Source: Geomonas sp. RF6 (GTDB lineage Bacteria; Desulfobacterota; Desulfuromonadia; Geobacterales; Geobacteraceae). Taken from it: a stretch of 64,000 nt of DNA. The DNA lies in contig NZ_CP087999.1 in assembly GCF_021044625.1 (NCBI RefSeq), positions 4,175,001 through 4,239,000 on the forward strand, in the 5' to 3' direction. Every line of letters starts with the position of its first letter. Positions within the stretch are counted from its first letter, which is position 1. The notes under the pieces are model-generated. The model had not been told where the DNA came from and made no database searches. It saw only the letters and a program-made list of their open reading frames with translations. Position numbers and translations under genes: made by a program. Positions 44,354-50,867 of the stretch are shown here, piece by piece.

Positions 44354-44384
44354 AAAGGCCCCGGTTGATGCCGGGGGCCTTTTC
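44353..44384 (+). terminator. Terminator after mazF
   Basis: AAAAGGCCCCGG / CCGGGGGCCTTTT form a near-perfect 12-bp stem with loop TTGATG, followed by only a short T run. It begins at the last base of the mazF stop codon. Confidence 0.75.
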
Positions 44385-44552
44385 AGGGCAACAATGCCGC
44401 TTGTTGCACCCTGGCGTGATATTCGTGAGGCGTTCCCGGCGGTCCACCCACAGTGGCGACAGTGTGACCTGCTGCACTGACTTCCTCTGCCGGATCGGGT
44501 ACTGTGGGGGTACCTCGGGAGCGCCCGGGGAATCCCTTTTCCGGATGTCATC

Positions 44553-44957
44553 GTGTCGCAGCAATTCCTCTTTACCCTCAAATCTCTGTACGCCGCCAAC
44601 GGGTTTCTCGCTGTTCTCCTCTACCTGCCGCAGATCATCCGCGCCTGGAAAGACAAGGAGCAGGCGGGTTCCCTCTCTGTCGTCACCTTCGGCGGCTGGA
44701 CGGTCGGGTCTTTCATCACCGCCCTCTACGCCTGGTACTTTGTCCGCGATCCCCTCTTCACCTTCATCAGCGCCGGCAATACTGCGGGCTCCGGCGCCGT
44801 CTTCCTCCTTATCGTGCACAGCCGCCTCTCCGCATGGCGCCTCCTCTTCTTCTCCCGCTGCCTGCCGCTCCTCTGCAAGATCCGCTATCGGCAGGGGACG
44901 AAGCGCACTGCGCTGCGCGTTTCCCTCAGCACTTCCCTCAACGACTCGACCACGTAG
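44553..44957 (+). CDS. PQ-loop / SemiSWEET-like small membrane protein
   Basis: 134 residues with three or four membrane segments in the first 95: 'GFLAVLLYLPQIIRAWKDKE' holds the PQ motif (LPQ) of the MtN3/SWEET and PQ-loop families, followed by 'SLSVVTFGGWTVGSFITALY' and 'FISAGNTAGSGAVFLLIV'. SemiSWEETs work as dimers to carry small sugars or similar solutes. GTG start after a CCGGATGTCATC stretch; no strong ribosome site. The basic C-terminal tail is longer than usual and its last 73 bases overlap the end of the convergent molybdopterin/desulfurase gene, so the tail may be an accident of overlap. Confidence 0.75.
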   Translation: MSQQFLFTLKSLYAANGFLAVLLYLPQIIRAWKDKEQAGSLSVVTFGGWTVGSFITALYAWYFVRDPLFTFISAGNTAGSGAVFLLIVHSRLSAWRLLFFSRCLPLLCKIRYRQGTKRTALRVSLSTSLNDSTT

Positions 44958-47900
44958 TCGATCTCCTCTTCTGTCGTCCCCGCTCCGAGAGAGAAGCGGA
45001 CGGAGCAGTGCGCCTCCTCCGGGGTGAGCCCCATGGCGAGGAGCACGTGTGAGGGATCGGGATTCCCCGACTTGCAGGCCGAGCCGGATGAGAATGCTAC
45101 CCCGCGCCGGTCGAGCAAAAGCACCAGCGATTCTCCCCGAATGTCCCCGAGCGTCATGCTGAGGGTGTTCGGCAGCCGCTCCACCGCGGGTCCGTTGCGC
45201 CGCGCTCGCGGCACAAGCTCCATCAGCTCCTTCTCGAGGCGGTCCCTCAACTGCGCGACCCTTTCGTGCTCGTTGCCAAAAAGTCGCTGCACGGCAAGCT
45301 CCACCGCTCTCCCGAATCCCACAATCCCCGGCACGTTCTCCGTCCCCGCACGCAGCCCGCGCTCCTGCCCGCCCCCCTTGATAAGTGCGTCCAGCGCGAG
45401 GTCCTTTGCCACATAGAGGGCGCCCACTCCTTTCGGACCGTGCAGCTTGTGCGCGGAGACCGTCAGAAGATCGACTCCCAGATCGGCGACGTCCACCGCT
45501 ATCTTCCCAAAGGCCTGCACGGCGTCGCAGTGAAAGAGCGCTCCCTTTGCGTGGGCGAGACGGGCGAGTTCAGCCACCGGCTGGACCGCACCGGTTTCGT
45601 TGTTGGCGAGCATGATCGATACGAGGAGCGTGTCCGGGCGCAAGACCTCCGCGAGGTGCCTCGGCTCCACGACTCCCTTCCGGTTCACCGGGAGGACGGT
45701 GAGCTCGAAACCTGACGCAGCGAGAGCCCGGGCAGGCTCCAGCACCGCGGGGTGCTCGATGCTGCTCACCACGAGGTGCCGCCTCGAGTCTCCGTACGCG
45801 CCTGCGACGCCGCGCAGAGCCAGGGAGTTCGCCTCGGAACCCCCTCCGGTAAAGACGATGCGGCGCGCGGTGCAGTTCAGCGCCTGGGCCACGATGCGGC
45901 GCGCCCCCTCGACGGCATTGCGGGCACGGGTGCCGAGGGTGTGGATGCTGGAGGGGTTGCCGCAGTCCTCCGCGAGATACGGCATCATCGCCTCCCGCAC
46001 TTCCGGGGCGACCTGCGTCGTCGCATTGTTGTCGAGATAGACCTTGCGTGACGGCGCCGCGCCCCCTTTCTCCTGGTAGAGCCCGACAGGCACGCTGCAC
46101 GAGACGCCCCCCTCTGCGAGACCGCCACCTGCGGAGCTCGCGCTCGCTGCGTCCGCATCTTTCACAAGGCGGCACAGGAGCGCCTTGTACACGGGAAAAC
46201 CGGAGATGGTGTCGCAGTGGGCGAGGTTGGTGACCTCGTTAACGTTGCACTCCTGCCACCTTCCGGGGCCGAGCGGGCCGCCGCCCCCCATGGCCGCATC
46301 GACGGAGCCGCGCACGATGTCGTCCGTGACCCGCGCGGTGAAAGGGGCGCGCCCCCGAGGCGTCTCTACCCATACCCTGTCCCCCTCAGCGATCCCCAGT
46401 TCCCGTGCGTCCGTCGCATTCACCGTCACCGGCGGTTCCTGGTGCTGGTCCACCAGGCCGCGCACTCCGTGGTGCTGGCTGCGGAAGTCATGAACCGTGC
46501 GGGAGCCGGAATTGAAGACGAGGGGGAATTCCCGCGCCAGATCAGGGTTGGCGAGCGGCCCCTCCGCAGGTTCCGTGTACACGGGGAGCGAGGCGTAACC
46601 GTGTTCGGCAAGGACGGAGGAGGCGATCTCGAATTTCCCGGTCGGGGTGTTGAAGCCGGGCTTCCCGTCCTCGCGCAGCCCCCCTTTTTCCCACTTCTTG
46701 TACTGCATCATGACGGTCGGCAGGCGCGCCTCCCCACCTGCGGCGCGCACTTCCTCCAGGGTGAAGCCGGTCCCCTGGAGGGCGAAGCGCAGGAGCTCCT
46801 CTTCGCTTTGGGGGTAGAGCTCGCCGTAGCCTAGGCGTCTTGCGAGTTCGGCCAGGATCAGGAAGTCATTGCGCGACTCCCCCTGCGGCTCCACCAGTCG
46901 TTCCCTGATCTTGAAAAGAGGGCCGTAGCGCATGTAGGAGGTGTTTTCGTAGTAGGTGGTGGCGGGAAGGACGATGTCGGCGTAGGCCGAGTCCGCGGTA
47001 TGGTAGCGGTTTATGGAGACCATGAACTCCAGCGCCTCGAAGGTGCGGCGCCAGATCCCCGGATTTGGCCAGGCGGTGATGATGGACCCCCCGAGAATGG
47101 TGAGGGCGCGGATCGGGTACGGTTTTCCTTCCAGGACCGACTCCGGGAGGACGACTGCGTGGGACTCGCCGCGGTAGGCGCTGTACACAGGGTAGCGGTC
47201 ACGCCCGAGCGCCTTCTTGAGATCGGGGTTCGGCACGAGCCTGGAGCGGTTCTGCGGGAAGATGTTCTCCTTCATGCGAAAGAGGAGGCCGCCGGGGACG
47301 TCGAGCTGCCCCGCCAGCGCCCATAGGGTAAATACCGCCCTGATCGCCTGGACACCGCTGTCGGAGTATTCCAGGCCGGTGTACATGACGGGGCAGGCGC
47401 CGCGCACGGAGGCGAGGCGGCGCGCCAGCTGACGGATCGTTTCGGCGGGGACGCCGGTTATCCCCTCGGCGATGTCGGGACGGTAGTGCTGGACCAGCTG
47501 GGCGAGCTCGTCGAAGCCGACCGTCCACTCCCGCGCGAACTTTTCGTCATAGAGCTCCTCGTCGATGAGGACGCCGATGAGGGAGAGGGCGAGGGCGCCG
47601 TCGGTGCCGGGTCGCACCGGGATCCACTCAGCACCCGCCTCGCGCGCTGTCTCTGTGCGCCGGGGGTCGATGGCGACGACGTGCGCCCCGCGCTCCCGCG
47701 CCTTCAGGACCTGGCGGTGCACCAGAGGCGGGGAGTCCGTCGCAGGATTGGTCCCCCACAATACGATGAGCTCGGCCTGCTCCAGGTCGGTCTCCAGGGT
47801 GAGGAGGGTCTCCCCCATGGTGGTGTGCGGCGCGATGATGGCGTAGGAGACGTAGCAAAGCGCCCCGACCCCGAGGGTGTTCGGCGAGCCGAAGGGGAAC

Positions 47901-48307
47901 AGCACCGAGCAGGCGGAGGAGACGACGGCATCGGCGGGCTGGAAGAGATCGCAAAGGGCCATGTCGAAGGAGCCGCGCCCGGTGTAGATGGCGAGCGCCT
48001 CGGGCCCCGATTTTTCCTTTATCTCCCTGAAGCGGCGCACGATGGTGTCGAACGCCTCGTCCCAGGAGATCCTCTCGAAGTCGTAGCTTCCCTTCGCGCC
48101 GGTGCGTTTCAGCGGATAGAGGAGGCGGTCGGGGTCGTGGACGACCTGGGGGGAGTGGCGCCCGATGTGGCAGAGCATACCGAGCGGATGCTCCTCCCGG
48201 GGCTCCACCTGCACGAGCTTGCCGTTTTCGAGCGATGCGGTCACGAAGCAGCCTGCGGGGCAGATGCCGCACAAGCCGTGGCGGATGTCACAGGTATCCT
48301 CAGCCAT
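44885..48307 (-). CDS. Molybdopterin oxidoreductase fused to cysteine desulfurase; probable metallopterin-dependent ergothioneine synthase
   Basis: 1140 residues in two enzymes. Residues 1-720 are a DMSO-reductase-family metallopterin enzyme: [4Fe-4S] cysteines 13, 16, 20 and 46 ('GLCGICPAGC'), probable metal-ligand Cys 151 in 'FGSPNTLGVGALCYVS', 'LWGTNPATDSPP' and a C-terminal pterin-binding barrel ('VNATDARELGIAEGDRVWVE'). Residues 756-1140 are a NifS/IscS-type PLP desulfurase: 'VYLDNNATT', 'HCDAVQAFGK', PLP Lys 954 in 'SAHKLHGPKG' and sulfur-carrying Cys 1078 in 'SGSACKSGNP'. No signal peptide. It lies 18 bases after egtD. A fusion of this design has been reported, as I recall, as the oxygen-independent ergothioneine synthase of Caldithrix abyssi; I infer the same role here: sulfur from cysteine inserted into hercynine. 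Another possibility is self-sulfuration of a formate-dehydrogenase-like site. Confidence 0.87.
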   Translation of the reverse strand: MAEDTCDIRHGLCGICPAGCFVTASLENGKLVQVEPREEHPLGMLCHIGRHSPQVVHDPDRLLYPLKRTGAKGSYDFERISWDEAFDTIVRRFREIKEKSGPEALAIYTGRGSFDMALCDLFQPADAVVSSACSVLFPFGSPNTLGVGALCYVSYAIIAPHTTMGETLLTLETDLEQAELIVLWGTNPATDSPPLVHRQVLKARERGAHVVAIDPRRTETAREAGAEWIPVRPGTDGALALSLIGVLIDEELYDEKFAREWTVGFDELAQLVQHYRPDIAEGITGVPAETIRQLARRLASVRGACPVMYTGLEYSDSGVQAIRAVFTLWALAGQLDVPGGLLFRMKENIFPQNRSRLVPNPDLKKALGRDRYPVYSAYRGESHAVVLPESVLEGKPYPIRALTILGGSIITAWPNPGIWRRTFEALEFMVSINRYHTADSAYADIVLPATTYYENTSYMRYGPLFKIRERLVEPQGESRNDFLILAELARRLGYGELYPQSEEELLRFALQGTGFTLEEVRAAGGEARLPTVMMQYKKWEKGGLREDGKPGFNTPTGKFEIASSVLAEHGYASLPVYTEPAEGPLANPDLAREFPLVFNSGSRTVHDFRSQHHGVRGLVDQHQEPPVTVNATDARELGIAEGDRVWVETPRGRAPFTARVTDDIVRGSVDAAMGGGGPLGPGRWQECNVNEVTNLAHCDTISGFPVYKALLCRLVKDADAASASSAGGGLAEGGVSCSVPVGLYQEKGGAAPSRKVYLDNNATTQVAPEVREAMMPYLAEDCGNPSSIHTLGTRARNAVEGARRIVAQALNCTARRIVFTGGGSEANSLALRGVAGAYGDSRRHLVVSSIEHPAVLEPARALAASGFELTVLPVNRKGVVEPRHLAEVLRPDTLLVSIMLANNETGAVQPVAELARLAHAKGALFHCDAVQAFGKIAVDVADLGVDLLTVSAHKLHGPKGVGALYVAKDLALDALIKGGGQERGLRAGTENVPGIVGFGRAVELAVQRLFGNEHERVAQLRDRLEKELMELVPRARRNGPAVERLPNTLSMTLGDIRGESLVLLLDRRGVAFSSGSACKSGNPDPSHVLLAMGLTPEEAHCSVRFSLGAGTTEEEIDYVVESLREVLRETRSAVRFVPCR

Positions 48308-48325
48308 GGCTACCTCCGGGGTGGA

Positions 48326-49387
48326 TTATCGCTGCGCGTTGCGCCGCAGGAGGAGGAGCGCGAACCATTTGCGCTCGTCGCTGTAGACCTCCACGGTGCT
48401 GAAGCCGGACCTTTCCAGGTAGGGGAGAAGCGTCTCCAGGCGGTACTTCCTGCTGATCTCGGTGCGGATCCTTTCCCCCGCCTCGATGGTGATCTCGGTT
48501 CGCATGGGGGCGATGTGCAGGCGCTGGCGACGGGTGAAGCGTGCGTAGATCTCGACCTGCTCCGCGAGCTCGTTATAAGAGGCGATATGCTCGATGGCGG
48601 AGACGTCGATGTCGCTCCCGAGCTCACGGTTCATGCGGGCAAAGATGTTGCGGGTGAATCGCGCGGTGACCCCGGCGGCGTCGTTGTAGGCGGCCTCGAG
48701 GGTGGCGCGGTCCTTCACGAGGTCGACTCCGAGAAGAAAGAAGTCCCCCGGCGAGAGTGCGTCTGCCAGGGTGGCGAGAAAGGGGGCTGTTTCCTCTTCG
48801 GGGAAGTTGCCGATGCTGCTGCCGAGAAAGAGGACGAGGAGCGGAGAGAGTTCGTGAAAGAGGGGGAAGGCCCGGTGGTACTCGCTGTTCACTCCGATGA
48901 CGCGGACTGCGGGGTGGCTGGCGAAGATGCTTTGGCAGGCGCTGGTTAGCGCACTTTCGGAGACATCGATGGGGATGTAGCGCACCGGGGTCCCGCGCCC
49001 ACTGGCACTGGCGGAATCGAGCCACGCCTGGAGCAGGTGGTGGGTCTTCACCGAGCTGCCGGAACCGAGTTCGGCGAGGGGGACGGGACCGGTGCGCGTC
49101 CTGATTCCGCCCGAGTGCGCTGCCAGGAGTGCCGATTCGGTGCGGGTGAGGTAGTACTCCGGCTGCTGCGTGATGAGGTCGAAGAGGGCGCTCCCCTGCG
49201 CGTCGTACAGAAAGCGCGACTCGAGGCGGTAGGGGGGTGCCTTGAGACCTGCAGCAGCGGCGCGGGCAAAATCGAGGACGGGGTCGGAATGGGAGAGGCC
49301 GCGGAGTATGGTCACGCCGCTGCCGAGGGCGGCCTTCCGGAACTTCCGCCGCAGCGGCGCGATCTGCATCTCTGAAGGAAAATTCAC
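48326..49387 (-). CDS. egtD: L-histidine N-alpha-methyltransferase (hercynine synthase)
   Basis: 353 residues. Transfers three methyl groups from S-adenosylmethionine to the amino group of histidine to give hercynine, the first step of ergothioneine synthesis. Family marks: 'SRFLYDAQGSALFDLITQQP' followed by EYYLTRTE, SAM site 'LAELGSGSSVKTHHLL', 'LFLGSSIGNFPEEE', and 'LGVDLVKDRATLEAAYNDAA' followed by GVTARFTRN. Length matches the family. AAGGAG precedes the ATG by 10 bases. No egtB-type sulfoxide synthase gene is near; the partner is the Mo/desulfurase fusion immediately downstream, so hercynine is probably its substrate. Confidence 0.94.
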   Translation of the reverse strand: MNFPSEMQIAPLRRKFRKAALGSGVTILRGLSHSDPVLDFARAAAAGLKAPPYRLESRFLYDAQGSALFDLITQQPEYYLTRTESALLAAHSGGIRTRTGPVPLAELGSGSSVKTHHLLQAWLDSASASGRGTPVRYIPIDVSESALTSACQSIFASHPAVRVIGVNSEYHRAFPLFHELSPLLVLFLGSSIGNFPEEETAPFLATLADALSPGDFFLLGVDLVKDRATLEAAYNDAAGVTARFTRNIFARMNRELGSDIDVSAIEHIASYNELAEQVEIYARFTRRQRLHIAPMRTEITIEAGERIRTEISRKYRLETLLPYLERSGFSTVEVYSDERKWFALLLLRRNAQR

Positions 49388-49580
49388 GTCTGCTCCTTCT
49401 GCCGGGTGAGGGGCGATTGTTAAGTCCTTAGAAAATTATAATTATGGCAGGGGGGATGGTCAAACGACCGTCGGACGCTGCAGACGGGATTTGATTTTGG
49501 AGCGGCGGGGAGTACAGTTTTGGGAATTTCCATCGGTACGGGGTAGCTGCGTCTACCCTCACTACCGGCTGCGCGTGGAC

Positions 49581-49613
49581 TGCCGGGAACGCCTTCGGCT
49601 TATCCCGGCCTAC
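49581..49613. repeat. REP element
   Basis: Runs TGCCGGGAACGCCTTCGGCT and ends TATCCCGGCCTAC; reverse orientation relative to the copy at 26037. Lies in the 404-base gap between egtD and the DinB-like gene, in which no other gene is seen. Confidence 0.82.
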
Positions 49614-49633
49614 ATGAACCAACCACACGAGAC

Positions 49634-49690
49634 GGTGGCGCGGCGCTGGAGCATAGGCTTCCTAGCCTGTGCCGCGGCGCCAGCCGCGTA
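49634..49690. repeat. Partial copy of family B repeat (right half)
   Basis: GGTGGCGCGGCGCTGGAGCA and the following AGGC...GCCTGT...CGGCGCCAGCCGC match the last third of the 193-bp units at 57593-58160 with small changes. It is placed between two REP copies. Confidence 0.65.
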
Positions 49691-49738
49691 CTTTTAGCGA
49701 AAGAGCTGGAACCTATTTGTCCGGGCGCCCAATGGAAA

Positions 49739-49771
49739 TGCCGGGAATGCCTTCGGCTTATCCCGGCCTAC
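49739..49771. repeat. REP element in the leader of the DinB-like gene
   Basis: Same element and orientation as 49581-49613, ending CCCGGCCTAC. It ends about 7 bases before the AAGGAGG ribosome site of the next gene, so its hairpin would lie in the 5' untranslated region. Confidence 0.82.
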
Positions 49772-49791
49772 ATGAACAAGGAGGTAACGCC

Positions 49792-50298
49792 ATGAAGGTC
49801 GACACCGCGTTGCGGCAGGAACTCCTGGCGCTTCTGGAGGGCGGCAACGCCCACATGTCTTTTGATGAGGTGCTCGCCGATTTTCCCCTCGAGTTCATCA
49901 ACGCGAAGCCGCCCAACACGCCGTATTCCTTCTGGCACTTCATCGAGCATATTCGCATCGCGCAGTGGGACATCGTGGAGTTCATCAGGAACCCGAAGCA
50001 TGTCTCGCCGCGCTACCCCGAGGGGTACCGTCCGCATCCCGACGAGATCACGGACGAGGAAGGGTGGCAGGAGAGCTGCCGTCGCTTTCATTCCGATCTG
50101 GACGCCCTGCGGGAGATGGCGCGGCGCTCCGATCTCTTGGCCCCGATCCCCCATGCGCCGGAGTACACCATCCTCAGGGAGATACTCGTCGCCGCCGATC
50201 ACAATGCCTACCACATCGGGGAGCTGGCGATAATGCGCCAGGTGATGGAGCTGTGGCCTGCGGGGAACCGCTACCTCACAGGCACGCCGGATGAATGA
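49792..50298 (+). CDS. DinB/YfiT-family four-helix protein
   Basis: 168 residues. Predicted four-helix bundle of the DinB superfamily, which often binds a metal with three histidines and includes thiol-dependent (bacillithiol, mycothiol) S-transferases. Candidate metal His lie in 'FWHFIEHIRIAQWDIVEFI' and 'AADHNAYHIGELAIMRQ', the family's typical positions. ATG 49792 is set by a near-perfect AAGGAGGT 6 bases upstream; the longer frame runs through the REP. Alone as a transcription unit. Substrate unknown. A thiol-linked role would be in keeping with the nearby egtD locus, but that is only proximity. Confidence 0.85.
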   Translation: MKVDTALRQELLALLEGGNAHMSFDEVLADFPLEFINAKPPNTPYSFWHFIEHIRIAQWDIVEFIRNPKHVSPRYPEGYRPHPDEITDEEGWQESCRRFHSDLDALREMARRSDLLAPIPHAPEYTILREILVAADHNAYHIGELAIMRQVMELWPAGNRYLTGTPDE

Positions 50299-50415
50299 AG
50301 CGGCGATGCACTCTCGGCATTACTTTCTATTTCATGACCTGCATCAATTAATTACTGCTCCCCATCGGTTATCCTGCGGTCAGTTTCACCACCACATGAA
50401 GAAAAGGAGTCTCGC

Positions 50416-50703
50416 ATGGGAAGTTGCGGATGTGGGCACGGCGCAGGGGCCGGGCCGTACGCTGAGGGTAGGGAGCTGGTCGATTTCGTGGCACGCGCGC
50501 ACGGCGGTTCTCTGAGGGAGCGCGCCGTTCCCGGCGGCGGGCTCTCCACGAGCTGCCAGGGATGCGCCGCCCCCTTTGTAATGACCACCTTCGTCGCTCT
50601 TTGCCCGGCCTGCGGCGGGGTCCACGCCGTCTCGCCTCCCCGCTGCGACGATGCGGCAAATATCCAGTACGCCGGTGAGGGGTACACCCTCCCCGCTCTG
50701 TAG
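50416..50703 (+). CDS. Small Cys-rich protein of unknown function
   Basis: 95 residues, not recognised. AAAAGGAGTCTCGC precedes the ATG, a strong ribosome site. The protein opens MGSCGCGHGAG, and has a CQGC and a CPACGG, that is three Cys pairs that could bind zinc or an iron-sulfur cluster. No membrane segment or signal. The C-terminal 30 residues carry DD and a lone Cys. It stands alone between the DinB-like gene and the large kinase. The Cys spacing (CxC, CxxC, CxxC) suggests a zinc ribbon or metal chaperone, but I would not name a function. Confidence 0.7.
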   Translation: MGSCGCGHGAGAGPYAEGRELVDFVARAHGGSLRERAVPGGGLSTSCQGCAAPFVMTTFVALCPACGGVHAVSPPRCDDAANIQYAGEGYTLPAL

Positions 50704-50867
50704 ATTCCGACGATATCCCTCCCGGTCATCCGGGAGGGGTCCCGCAGTCGTCTCTCCCCGCGCAATTCCGCACGTGGCGCGGCCCCACCGAATCTTCCCG
50801 CCTCTTTTGAATCCCCCGAAATGCTGTTATCATCGTCAAAGTGAGAGATGCACCTCTCGAGGCTACG

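Noticed and set aside
44885-48307. Frameshift or gene-prediction fusion of two separate genes
   Set aside because: The frame is continuous through a linker with normal codon use; there is no stop codon or in-frame ATG with a ribosome site visible at the desulfurase start.
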